Below, piece after piece: positions 26,143 to 34,447 of a stretch of DNA of 64,000 bases. The notes beneath the pieces were generated by a model. That model did no database searches. It was not told where the DNA came from and saw only the letters and a program-made list of their open reading frames with translations. Positions within the stretch are counted from its first letter, which is position 1, and each line of letters begins with the position of its first letter. The position numbers and the translations under genes are program-made. The stretch spans positions 1,550,001 through 1,614,000 of the forward strand of contig NZ_CP042464.1 in NCBI RefSeq assembly GCF_015074785.1, in the 5' to 3' direction. Source of the DNA: Segatella copri. Lineage in GTDB: Bacteria > Bacteroidota > Bacteroidia > Bacteroidales > Bacteroidaceae.

Positions 26143-27597
26143 TTACTTATCTTCGATGCCATTTGATGGCAAATTAAAGCTATAACTGTTATCGAAAATC
26201 TTCTTCACTTTATTAATCTCAACGAAGGTTGTGCCTCCCCCCTCTCCAAAGCTACCGCTCAGATAAGCAATTTTATCCTCCTCACCTAAGTAGCCTTTCT
26301 GGCGAAGCATACGTACCGCTGCGGTAAACATAGCCTTGGTAGAAACCTGATCCTTCTGATGAATTGGAATAATACCATAGCTCAGATTCAACCAGCGCTG
26401 GAGTTTCTCCTTATAGCAGATTGCCAATACCGGATTTGGGCCACGGAAGGCTGCCAGGTCGCGTGCAGTCTGACCAGTCTCACCATCGGTAATAATACCG
26501 GCAACACCCAACTTCTTAGTAGCCTCAATGGCAGCATGAGCCAGGAAGAGCTTCTGGTCAATCTTACCATCTTCCATTGGGTCAATATCATTCAGTGGAG
26601 ACTTATCCTTCTCTGCCTGCTCAGCAATACGGGCCATGGTCTGCACAGCCTCTACAGGATACTTTCCGCTTGCTGTTTCACCAGAAAGCATCAGCGCATC
26701 GGTGCGATAGAAGATAGCATTGGCAATATCGGTTACCTCTGCACGGGTAGGACGTGGATTCTTAATCATGGTATGCAACATCTGTGTAGCAACGATTACC
26801 GGTTTCTGCGCCTTCACACACTTAGAGATGATGCGGCGCTGGATGCCTGGAATTCTCTCGATTGGCACCTCGATACCCAGGTCACCACGGGCAACCATGA
26901 TACCATAGCAGGCATCAATAATCTCGTCAATATTATCAACACCTTCCTGATTTTCTATCTTTGAGATAATCTTGATATCACTGTTGTGAGCGTCCAAGAT
27001 ATCCTGAACTGCCTTCACATCGGCTGCATTGCGCACAAAAGAGTGAGCGATGAAATCAATATCCAACTCGATAGCGAGTTCAATATTCCGGCGGTCTTTC
27101 TCTGTCAGTGCAGGCAGGTCGATATGCTCTCCCGGCACATTCACGCTCTTGTGAGCCCCGAGCACTCCCTCGTTCTGAACCTCGGCAACCAGCATAGGCC
27201 CCTGGCTGTCGATAATCTTCATATCGAGTTCACCATCATCGAAGAGCAAATCATCACCTACCTTAACATCGGCTGCGATGTCAGGATAGCTCACATTCAC
27301 AATATCATGAGAAGACTCCATTTCCGGACGTCCAAAGATTTTCACTACATCACCAACATTGTAGTGGATAGGTTCCTTCACATCTGTAGTTCGCACCTCA
27401 GGACCTTTGGTATCAATCATAATACCAATATGTGGAGACACGGCTCTTACATTCTTTACGATGGTGCGTATACCCTCTTCTGTGGCATGAGCAGTATTCA
27501 TACGAACAACGTTCATACCGGCGAAAAACAGTTTTCGGATAAAATTCTGATCACATCTACGATCACTGATGGAAGCGACAATCTTTGTTTGTTTCAT
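26143..27597 (-). CDS. pyk: Pyruvate kinase
   Basis: The 484-residue protein has the pyruvate kinase active-site motif IISKIENQEGVDNIDEI (catalytic Lys and metal-binding Glu), the substrate loop GDLGIEVP and the MLSGETASGKYP segment. The N-terminus (TKIVASISDRRCDQNFIRKL) is the usual start. It converts phosphoenolpyruvate and ADP to pyruvate and ATP. A -7-like box (TATCTTTG, 27672-27665 on the minus strand) lies about 70 nt upstream with no clear -33 element. It is monocistronic by spacing. Confidence 0.97.
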   Translation of the reverse strand: MKQTKIVASISDRRCDQNFIRKLFFAGMNVVRMNTAHATEEGIRTIVKNVRAVSPHIGIMIDTKGPEVRTTDVKEPIHYNVGDVVKIFGRPEMESSHDIVNVSYPDIAADVKVGDDLLFDDGELDMKIIDSQGPMLVAEVQNEGVLGAHKSVNVPGEHIDLPALTEKDRRNIELAIELDIDFIAHSFVRNAADVKAVQDILDAHNSDIKIISKIENQEGVDNIDEIIDACYGIMVARGDLGIEVPIERIPGIQRRIISKCVKAQKPVIVATQMLHTMIKNPRPTRAEVTDIANAIFYRTDALMLSGETASGKYPVEAVQTMARIAEQAEKDKSPLNDIDPMEDGKIDQKLFLAHAAIEATKKLGVAGIITDGETGQTARDLAAFRGPNPVLAICYKEKLQRWLNLSYGIIPIHQKDQVSTKAMFTAAVRMLRQKGYLGEEDKIAYLSGSFGEGGGTTFVEINKVKKIFDNSYSFNLPSNGIEDK

Positions 27598-27763
27598 ATT
27601 TGTAATTTACCTTATTGAAATTTCAATGTTTGCGGTATTTCTACCATATTTCTTAAATTGCGTGCAAAGATACAAAGAATTTCTGAAATAAAAAGCATCT
27701 GAAATACAAAATATATATAAAATATTAAGTTACTTTCAAATTGAAAGCGCATAAAACAGAAAA

Positions 27764-27801
27764 TCTAGCCAATGGGACACTTCTCGTTCCCATTGACTAG
27801 A
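27764..27801 (-). terminator. Terminator after the lemA gene
   Basis: CTAGCCAATGGGA and its partner TCCCATTGACTAG form a 13-bp stem with one mismatch. The hairpin lies about 55 bp beyond the lemA stop codon. Confidence 0.65.
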
Positions 27802-27855
27802 TAACAAATCTATTAATCCCGTTGAAAAACAGGATTTTTAATGATCAATTCTAAA

Positions 27856-28485
27856 TTAGATATCCAAGTCTGGCGCCTTCTCAGCTCCTGCAGCTGCCTC
27901 AAACTTAGGCATCACATTGAAATTGAAGAGGCCGGCGATAAGGGCACTAGGCATTTTCCTAACCGTCTGGTTATAGTTCTGGACGGCTTCGTTATATTTG
28001 CGACGTGCCTCACTGATGCGGTTTTCCGTACCCTCTTCCTGAACCTGAAGAGCCTTGAAGTTCTCGCTGGCTTTCAACTCAGGATATTTCTCGGCTACTA
28101 CCATCAGTTTGGAGAATGCATTCGCCAACTCGCCCTGTGCTGCAGCATACTTCTTCAGGCTAGCCTCAGTAAGATTATTGGCATCCAGCTTTACCTGACC
28201 AACAGCAGCACGAGCCTTGGTTACCTCGGCAAAGGTTTCTTTCTCATGCTTGGCATAAGCCTTTACGATCTTTGCCAACTGTGGCATCATGTCTGCACGA
28301 CGCTGATACTGAGTCTGAACATTAGCCAACTCTGTGGTAGCCAACTCCTGTTTCTCTACCAATCCGTTATAACCACTGAACATCCATAGTACCAGCACAA
28401 CTATGATGCCCAGGATAATCCAACTTTTCTTTATACCTCTTTTTGCCGGTTGCATGTTTGAATTCATTGTCTGTTCCATTGTCAT
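27856..28485 (-). CDS. LemA family membrane protein
   Basis: The 209-residue protein has one N-terminal membrane helix (WIILGIIVVLVLWMFSGYNGLV) followed by the long helical LemA domain (ELATTELANVQTQYQRRADM, then YPELKASENFKALQVQEEGTENRI and RRKYNEAVQNYN), which are family signatures. The N-terminus is inside and the coiled domain outside the cytoplasmic membrane. It lies 49 bp downstream of the TPM-domain gene; LemA and TPM proteins commonly occur as a pair, with unclear function. Confidence 0.92.
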   Translation of the reverse strand: MTMEQTMNSNMQPAKRGIKKSWIILGIIVVLVLWMFSGYNGLVEKQELATTELANVQTQYQRRADMMPQLAKIVKAYAKHEKETFAEVTKARAAVGQVKLDANNLTEASLKKYAAAQGELANAFSKLMVVAEKYPELKASENFKALQVQEEGTENRISEARRKYNEAVQNYNQTVRKMPSALIAGLFNFNVMPKFEAAAGAEKAPDLDI

Positions 28486-28534
28486 TATTATTAATTATTA
28501 ATTCTAAACTATAAACTATTAACTATCAAAGGCA

Positions 28535-29359
28535 TCACCATCCTCCGCCAGAGCCGCCTCCGCTAAAGGAGCCTCCGCCAAAAGAACCGCCCGAGAAACC
28601 GCCGCCGGAAGAACCGCCACCTCCCATAAAGAAAGGAGGTATCCAGTCATCGTCATTGTTTCTCCTACGAGACTGGTTTCTCTGATTGCTCTTCGGTCTT
28701 GGCTTCACAATGCCGAGCATCTCCAGAATATACCTGATAAACAGATAGATAGGAATACCGAAGAAGATAAGGAACAGGATAATGACCAGGAACCAGTCCT
28801 CTTCGTCATTAACCGAACCTTCATCAACATCCGCAATTCCCGTCCGTCCACTTTTCACCTTATTATATATAGCACGGCTCACAGATGCTACTGCCTCGCC
28901 CGGATTGCCTTCACGCATATACTTCACGATGCAAGCCCGGGCAATATCATCGCAGTCCACATCGGTCAACTCCCCCTCCAGTCCACTTCCTGGAGCAATA
29001 AAGTACTTATGGTCCTCCACCGCGATGACGATAACCAGTCCTCTCCGGCTCTTCTTGTAACCGATACCATATTGGTTGCCCACATCCTGCGCCATCCGGA
29101 AGGCATCCTGGTTGTCAACCTTTCCCACAATGATGAGCACATTCTGTACGCCACACTCCAACTTCAGTTTCTGAAGATAGAAATTGGCAGAATCCTTCTG
29201 AGCCTTATCAACATATCCATCCGGGTCGGAAACATATTGCGTAGAATCCCTGAGGAAAGGAATCGGTACATTTTTCGCCGTCCAGACCTCCCCAGCCGTC
29301 AACGCCAATGCATGAAAGGCAACCATCATCAAAGCCAAAAAATATCTCTTAAATCTCAT
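28535..29359 (-). CDS. TPM-domain (YgcG-like) exported protein
   Basis: The 274-residue product from the ATG at 29359 has a signal peptide (RYFLALMMVAFHALALTAG), a TPM/Psb32 domain (YVDKAQKDSANFYLQKLKLE, then VLIIVGKVDNQDAFRMAQDV and RGLVIVIAVEDHKYFIAPGSG), a membrane segment (WFLVIILFLIFFGIPIYLFI) and a glycine/serine-rich tail ending GGGW. It is paired with lemA. The domain is thought to act as a membrane-linked factor or weak phosphatase; the role here is unknown. Confidence 0.87.
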   Translation of the reverse strand: MRFKRYFLALMMVAFHALALTAGEVWTAKNVPIPFLRDSTQYVSDPDGYVDKAQKDSANFYLQKLKLECGVQNVLIIVGKVDNQDAFRMAQDVGNQYGIGYKKSRRGLVIVIAVEDHKYFIAPGSGLEGELTDVDCDDIARACIVKYMREGNPGEAVASVSRAIYNKVKSGRTGIADVDEGSVNDEEDWFLVIILFLIFFGIPIYLFIRYILEMLGIVKPRPKSNQRNQSRRRNNDDDWIPPFFMGGGGSSGGGFSGGSFGGGSFSGGGSGGGW

Positions 29360-29377
29360 AATTTCTCTATTTTGGTG

Positions 29378-29408
29378 CAAAAATACGCAATAAAAACCTT
29401 ATATGCAA
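29378..29408 (-). promoter_or_regulatory. Promoter of the TPM-lemA operon
   Basis: Minus strand TTG (29408-29406), 20 nt, TATTTTTG (29385-29378), about 15 nt before the expected start and close to the ATG at 29359. Confidence 0.65.
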
Positions 29409-29449
29409 ATACTTAGAGCATTATTTTTGCAAAAAAAGCCTTAAGTATT

Positions 29450-29479
29450 TTGTTATATCATAAAAAACTTGTATCTTTG
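29450..29479 (+). promoter_or_regulatory. Promoter of the HU gene
   Basis: TTG at 29450-29452, 19 nt, TATCTTTG at 29472-29479, then C. It gives a leader of about 42 nt to the ATG at 29527. Confidence 0.7.
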
Positions 29480-29526
29480 CACACCGAAATAAAGATTAAC
29501 AAGTAAAATTAGTAAAAAATAAAGAA

Positions 29527-29811
29527 ATGACCAAAGCAGATATCATTAATGAGGTAGCTATCGCTACTGGTATGCCTAAGAAAGAAGTAGGTACTGTAGT
29601 AGAGGCTTTTATGGAAGAGGTTAAGAAGTGCCTCATCGAAAAGAAGGACAATGTATACTTGCGTGGCTTCGGCAGCTTCAACATCAAGCATCGTGCTGCT
29701 AAGACTGCCCGTAACATCTCTAAGAATACAACCATCACCATTCCAGCTCACGACTTGCCAAGCTTCAAGCCATCAAAGAGCTTCATCGAGGAGATGCAGA
29801 ACGCTCAGTAA
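29527..29811 (+). CDS. hup: HU-family DNA-binding protein
   Basis: Ninety-four residues with the full HU/IHF fold: MTKADIINEVAIATGMPKKE, the dimerisation helix VVEAFMEEVKKCL, and the DNA arm beginning GFGSFNIKHRAAKTARN with IPAHDLPSFKPSKSF. It is a nucleoid-associated dimer. The conserved arm Pro is not seen in the usual RNP position; TTITIPAHD replaces it. It is followed 65 bp later by a tiny basic protein gene. Confidence 0.95.
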   Translation: MTKADIINEVAIATGMPKKEVGTVVEAFMEEVKKCLIEKKDNVYLRGFGSFNIKHRAAKTARNISKNTTITIPAHDLPSFKPSKSFIEEMQNAQ

Positions 29812-29876
29812 TACTGCTGGACAGGAAGAGAGAAATATCATTTTTTATAATAACAATATTTTAAAATTTTAAAATC

Positions 29877-29966
29877 ATGCCAAACGGAAAGAAAAAGAAG
29901 GGCCACAAGATGGCTACTCACAAGCGTAAAAAGAGATTACGTAAGAACAGACATAAGAGCAAGTAA
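29877..29966 (+). CDS. AURKAIP1/COX24 (mS38)-like 29-residue basic protein
   Basis: A 30-codon frame, ATG at 29877 to TAA at 29964-29966, encodes MPNGKKKKGHKMATHKRKKR followed by LRKNRHKSK. About 60% of residues are Lys, Arg or His. Tiny proteins of this composition, conserved in Bacteroidota, are annotated as AURKAIP1/COX24-domain proteins, related to mitochondrial ribosomal protein mS38, and are expected to sit on the small ribosomal subunit. It lies between hup and a strong terminator, so it is probably cotranscribed with hup. The frame is convincing by composition, start context and position. Confidence 0.75.
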   Translation: MPNGKKKKGHKMATHKRKKRLRKNRHKSK

Positions 29967-30017
29967 GCTAGCATTGTAGCTAGTCTACTATAGCTCTCGG
30001 TCAGTTCGTGACTGAGG

Positions 30018-30058
30018 GGGTGTGTCAGTTCAGATATGGAATGACATACCCTTTTTTT
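30018..30058 (+). terminator. Terminator after hup and the small basic protein gene
   Basis: GGGTGTGTCAGTT (30018-30030) pairs with AATGACATACCC (30040-30051), followed by seven T. A smaller upstream stem (CTCGGTCAG with CTGAGG) precedes it. Confidence 0.8.
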
Positions 30059-30091
30059 GTATTAATTTAAAGTAAAAAGATTATTGAAGAT

Positions 30092-31663
30092 ATGACAAGC
30101 GAAGTTGTAATTGATGTCCAACAGAAAGACATCTCTATCGCACTCATGGAGGACAAGCAGCTGGTGGAATACCAGAACGAACCTCGTGAAGCATCGTTCT
30201 CTGTGGGCAACATCTACATCGCAAAGGTAAAAAAACTGATGCCGGGTCTTAACGCCTGCTTCGTGGATGTAGGTTATGAACGCGACGCCTTTCTTCATTA
30301 TCTTGACCTAGGAAGTCATTTTAATTCCTACCAGAAGTACCTTAAACAAGTACAGAGCGACAGAAAGAAACTTTTCCCATTCTCTAAAGCCAGCAAAATG
30401 CCTGAATTGGAAAAGGACGGCAGCATACAGAATGTACTCAAAGCAGGACAGGAAGTGCTGGTACAAATCGTAAAGGAACCAATCTCTACCAAGGGACCTC
30501 GACTCACAGGCGAAATCTCATTCGCGGGCCGATACCTGGTACTCATGCCATTCGGTGATAAAGTTTCTGTCTCGTCGAAAATTAAAAGCGGTGAAGAACG
30601 CTCCCGACTCAAACAACTCATTCACAGCATCAAACCAAAGAATTGCGGCGTTATCGTCCGCACTGTGGCTGAGGGTAAGAAGGTCGCTGAGCTCGATGCT
30701 GAGCTGAAAGTCCTGGTGAAGCGATGGGAGGATGCTATCGCCAAGGTACAGAAGACCCAGCAGCGCCCGCAACTTGCATTCGAGGAGACCGGAAGAGCCG
30801 TTGCTCTCTTGCGTGACTTGTTTAACCCATCTTACGAGAACATCTACGTGAACAACGAAGATGTGATGAACGAGGTGAAGAACTATGTTTCTCTAATAGC
30901 CCCTGAAAAGGCGGGCATAGTTAAGCTCTACACCGGTAAGGTGCCTATCTTCGACAATTTCAGCATTACCAAGCAGATTAAAGCTGGCTTTGGTCGTGTT
31001 GTTAACTACAAGCATGGTGCTTATCTCATCATCGAGCACACCGAGGCCTTGCATGTTGTCGATGTAAACAGTGGTAACAGAACTCGTGAGAAAGGTCAGG
31101 AAGCAAATGCACTGGATGTTAACCTCGGTGCTGCTGATGAGTTGGCTAGACAATTGCGCCTCCGAGATATGGGAGGTATCATTGTTGTCGACTTCATCGA
31201 CATGAATCTTGCCGAAGACCGACAGTTGCTCTATGAGCGCATGTGTAAGAACATGCAGAAGGACCGTGCCAAGCACAACATCCTGCCATTGAGCAAGTTC
31301 GGGCTGATGCAGATTACACGCCAGCGTGTACGTCCGGCTATGGATGTGAATGTAGATGAAACCTGCCCTACCTGTTTCGGTACGGGCAAGATTAAGTCTA
31401 GCATCCTCTTTACCGACCAGTTGGAAAGAAAAATCGACCGCCTAGTCAACAAGATCGGCGTCAAGAAATTCACTTTGTATGTGAATCCTTACGTGGCTGC
31501 CTTCATCAACAAGGGCTTCATTTCCCTGAAGCGCAGATGGCAGTTTAAGTATGGTTTCGGCTTCAATGTGATTCCTTCCCAGAAACTGGCATTCCTCCAG
31601 TACGAATTCTACGACAAGGACAACCAGTATCTGGACATGCAGGAAGAACAGGAAACAAAGTAA
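30092..31663 (+). CDS. rng: Ribonuclease G (RNase E/G family)
   Basis: The 523-residue protein has an N-terminal S1 RNA-binding region (GNIYIAKVKKLMPGLNACFV, then DVGYERDAFLH), the catalytic RNase H-like part with metal ligands in VVDVNSGNR and IIVVDFIDM, and the zinc-link CPTCFGTG near residue 425. Length matches RNase G rather than RNase E, which has a long tail. It processes 16S rRNA and degrades mRNA in the cytoplasm. It is preceded by the terminator of the hup operon and followed by its own. Confidence 0.95.
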   Translation: MTSEVVIDVQQKDISIALMEDKQLVEYQNEPREASFSVGNIYIAKVKKLMPGLNACFVDVGYERDAFLHYLDLGSHFNSYQKYLKQVQSDRKKLFPFSKASKMPELEKDGSIQNVLKAGQEVLVQIVKEPISTKGPRLTGEISFAGRYLVLMPFGDKVSVSSKIKSGEERSRLKQLIHSIKPKNCGVIVRTVAEGKKVAELDAELKVLVKRWEDAIAKVQKTQQRPQLAFEETGRAVALLRDLFNPSYENIYVNNEDVMNEVKNYVSLIAPEKAGIVKLYTGKVPIFDNFSITKQIKAGFGRVVNYKHGAYLIIEHTEALHVVDVNSGNRTREKGQEANALDVNLGAADELARQLRLRDMGGIIVVDFIDMNLAEDRQLLYERMCKNMQKDRAKHNILPLSKFGLMQITRQRVRPAMDVNVDETCPTCFGTGKIKSSILFTDQLERKIDRLVNKIGVKKFTLYVNPYVAAFINKGFISLKRRWQFKYGFGFNVIPSQKLAFLQYEFYDKDNQYLDMQEEQETK

Positions 31664-31680
31664 GTTTTTAATTATCAGAA

Positions 31681-31720
31681 AAAAGCTCCATTCGTATCAG
31701 TTTGCGAATGGAGCTTTTTT
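31681..31720. terminator. Terminator between rng and the S9 peptidase gene
   Basis: AAAGCTCCATTCG pairs with CGAATGGAGCTTT, flanked by A run on the left and T run on the right, so it works in both directions for these convergent genes. Confidence 0.9.
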
Positions 31721-31732
31721 ATTTTGGTTTTC

Positions 31733-31751
31733 TACACCTTATTATATATAG
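31733..31751. repeat. 19-nt repeated motif, copy 1
   Basis: TACACCTTATTATATATAG is repeated exactly at 50294-50312, also between genes. Seventeen of its bases recur at 28856-28872 inside the TPM gene. Function unknown. Confidence 0.6.
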
Positions 31752-31757
31752 GGCATC

Positions 31758-33845
31758 TTAGTAATCTATCTCATTATTCACCATTTTCTCTGTGTCCCAA
31801 GGTGCAGAAGCACCGCCAAGATAACGATGGAACCAGTCGAGGTGCGCGTTGTAATAGAGCGGCATCGACTTCAGGTTGCTTGGCCAGTGACCATCATACT
31901 TCAAGACTATCAGTCGCGAAGGAATGTTCAGGGTCTGCAAAGCTGTGAAATATTGCAAACTCTGGGTATACGGTACACGATAGTCCAGCTCGCCCGTCAT
32001 CACGAGGGTTGGTGTTGAGAAGTTCTTGATGTATGAGGATGGCGACCACTTCTCGTAAAGATCGGAATTATAAGGCTGTCCCTCTAACTCAAAGTTAGGA
32101 AACCATACTTCCTCAGTACTGCCCCACATAGAGCGCAAGTCATATACACCCATCATGGAAGCCAGACACTTGAATCGCTTGGTATGTCCCTGCAGCCAGT
32201 TCATCATGTAACCGCCATACGACCATCCCATCGCTCCCATCCTCGTGGAGTCAACATATTCCAGAGTTGCCATCTTATCGGTAACCTTCATCACATCCTC
32301 AAATACCTTTCCGCCCCAATCACCGGAAATGGCACGGGTGAAAGCCTGACCATATCCCGTAGAACCGTGAGGATTAGGATAAGCCACCACATAACCGGCA
32401 GCAGGATAAACCTGCCAGTCGCCACGGAAGGAATTCATCCACTGCATCTGTGGTCCGCCATGCACATTGATGATAAGCGGATATTTCTTGCTGGCATCAA
32501 AGTTGTGTGGCTTCACGATGAATACCTGTACCTTGTCGCCACCAGCACCCTCTACCCAGATACTCTCAGATGGACGGATATCCACCTCATCCTCCAACTT
32601 CTGGTTGAGGAAGGTTATCTGCTGTTCCTTGCCGCTGGCTACAGGAGTTCCATTCCACTTCTTCATCTGCTGGCGATAGAGAGCCGATGGCTTGCCTGTC
32701 GTGCTATAGGTATAATATACCATACCCTTATTGTCGAAATCAAACTCAGAGATGGCCTTGCCCGTCAATACCGGCGAGATGGTCTTTCTGGCTATATCGA
32801 GCTTGTAGAGCGGCTCAGCGCCCTGTACCTGCCCGAGGAAGAAGATACTCTTGCTGTCGGGAGCCCATTTGTAATCATCTACCCAGTTGTCAAACTTCTC
32901 TGTCAGGATGGTAGACTTCTTTGCAGCCCGGTCGTAGATAGCAAGACGGAAGCGATCAGACTCATAACCAGGCACTTGCTGCAAGCGGTAAGCGATATAC
33001 TTGCCGTCAGGCGAATAGGCTGGAGTACCATCCCAAGCCTTGTTCTCCTTCGTGATGCAGACCGGTTCTCCCCCATTCACAGATACCGTCCACAGGTCGG
33101 CATTGGTGCTAGCCTCCTGATGCTCATCATGATTGGATACGAAACAGATTTCCTTGCTGTCAGGAGAGAATTGATAGGTGATTCCACCCCCAACCACGAA
33201 TATCAGCGAATAATTACCCGGAGTCAGATCCTTGTAAGTCTTCGTCTGTGTGTCGAAAAGGATAAGGTGATTGCATCTGCCATCATTATAGCTCGTCCAA
33301 TGACGGTAGAGCAACTTGTCGGCGATATGCGCCTGCACAGGTCCCTGCTCCTTTTTCTCCATCCGGGCCTTGTTAGCCTTGGCATCAGCTCCCAGGTCGG
33401 GATATACTTCTGCGGTAAAGGCAATGTATCGCTCATCCGGAGAGATGACAGGACTACCGATACCCAACTCATAATCTGTTATCTGTTCCGTCTCGCAGGT
33501 AGTCAGATCCATGCGAAAGATTTGAGCCGTCCCTTTCTCATAATTAGTAAAAAAGATACTCTTTCCATCCTTGCTCCATACGGCAGAACTGCTCTTTCCA
33601 TCCTCGGTAAGAGCCTTGGCGTGAGAGCCATCCGCATTCATGATGTAGATGTCGGAGCCAGACTTCTGGTTCTTCAGGTCAGAAGAACTGGCGGTATAGC
33701 AAACCGTCTTACCATCAGGCGAAAGGCTCACCGAAGATACGCCCTTCACCCTGTACAAATCCTCGATGGTAAACGCCCTTTTCTGAGCGTTTGCCGAAAG
33801 CAGCGCCATCACGAGTGCTGCCGAAAACATCAATCTCTTGTTCAT
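31758..33845 (-). CDS. S9-family (prolyl oligopeptidase/DPP) serine peptidase
   Basis: The 695-residue protein has a signal peptide (MFSAALVMALLSANAQ), an eight-bladed propeller-type region (repeated SPDGK and SPDER motifs), and a C-terminal alpha/beta-hydrolase with the nucleophile Ser in GWSYGGYMMNW, Asp in GELDYRVP and His in YDGHWPSN. It should release dipeptides or acyl-amino acids from peptides in the periplasm, similar to dipeptidyl-peptidase 5. The specific cleavage preference is not visible. Confidence 0.9.
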   Translation of the reverse strand: MNKRLMFSAALVMALLSANAQKRAFTIEDLYRVKGVSSVSLSPDGKTVCYTASSSDLKNQKSGSDIYIMNADGSHAKALTEDGKSSSAVWSKDGKSIFFTNYEKGTAQIFRMDLTTCETEQITDYELGIGSPVISPDERYIAFTAEVYPDLGADAKANKARMEKKEQGPVQAHIADKLLYRHWTSYNDGRCNHLILFDTQTKTYKDLTPGNYSLIFVVGGGITYQFSPDSKEICFVSNHDEHQEASTNADLWTVSVNGGEPVCITKENKAWDGTPAYSPDGKYIAYRLQQVPGYESDRFRLAIYDRAAKKSTILTEKFDNWVDDYKWAPDSKSIFFLGQVQGAEPLYKLDIARKTISPVLTGKAISEFDFDNKGMVYYTYSTTGKPSALYRQQMKKWNGTPVASGKEQQITFLNQKLEDEVDIRPSESIWVEGAGGDKVQVFIVKPHNFDASKKYPLIINVHGGPQMQWMNSFRGDWQVYPAAGYVVAYPNPHGSTGYGQAFTRAISGDWGGKVFEDVMKVTDKMATLEYVDSTRMGAMGWSYGGYMMNWLQGHTKRFKCLASMMGVYDLRSMWGSTEEVWFPNFELEGQPYNSDLYEKWSPSSYIKNFSTPTLVMTGELDYRVPYTQSLQYFTALQTLNIPSRLIVLKYDGHWPSNLKSMPLYYNAHLDWFHRYLGGASAPWDTEKMVNNEIDY

Positions 33846-33978
33846 ATAACCTATTAATATTTATATTTACGATGCAAAAATAGCAATTATTTTTGGATTT
33901 TCTGCAACCTTTTCACTACTTTTATCGTCTAAGCTATAAATAACATTGATAATAACATAAAAAAGAAAGGAAAAGATT

Positions 33979-34296
33979 ATGATTTTAAGTACAACTCCAA
34001 CCATAGAAGGCCACCCTATCCGTGAATACCGTGGCGTAGTGACCGGCGAAACCATCATCGGTACCAACTTTGTAAAGGATTTCTTTGCCAGTGTCCGTGA
34101 TGTAATCGGCGGCAGAAGCGGTTCTTACGAAAGCACCCTCCGCGAGGCTAAGGATACAGCCCTCAGAGAGATGGCCGACCGTGCCGCATCCCTGGGCTGC
34201 AACGCCATCGTGGGCATCGACCTGGATTACGAAACCGTGGGAAAGAGCGGCTCCATGCTGATGGTAACATGCAGCGGAACGGCGGTGATTATATAA
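33979..34296 (+). CDS. YbjQ/UPF0145 heavy-metal-binding-fold protein
   Basis: The 105-residue protein matches the YbjQ family from end to end: [19 protein letters not shown], then [33 protein letters not shown] and VTCSGTAV. The family forms oligomers; its role is unknown. A palindromic repeat (34317-34393) follows directly. Confidence 0.92.
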   Translation: MILSTTPTIEGHPIREYRGVVTGETIIGTNFVKDFFASVRDVIGGRSGSYESTLREAKDTALREMADRAASLGCNAIVGIDLDYETVGKSGSMLMVTCSGTAVII

Positions 34297-34316
34297 GTTC
34301 TGCTACTGTACAAAAG

Positions 34317-34393
34317 AACAAAACATGCTTGAATTGGGGTGGTAACTACCTAAAAAATCGAGTTACCGCCCCTGTTCAGATATATTTTTATCT
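34317..34393. repeat. 77-bp palindromic repeat, copy A
   Basis: This copy matches 36118-36194 at about 67 of 77 positions in the same orientation. It holds an inverted repeat (TGGTAAC with GTTACCGCC) around a central A run. The two copies flank the AAA-ATPase gene at 34448-36010. Confidence 0.85.
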
Positions 34394-34447
34394 ATATAGT
34401 GTGGTGACATACACCTGATGAAGGTCACCAACTTTCTTCTATTTCAT

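Noticed and set aside
28856..28872. Third copy of the 19-mer as a regulatory site
   Set aside because: It lies within the coding frame of the TPM gene, where Tyr-Asn-Lys-Val codons give most of the same bases, so coding constraint can explain it.
32184..33857. 557-codon open frame opposite the S9 peptidase
   Set aside because: It is the mirror of a clearly conserved gene, has no motif and no promoter. The 549-codon frame opposite the AAA-ATPase gene (14966-16615) is rejected for the same reason.
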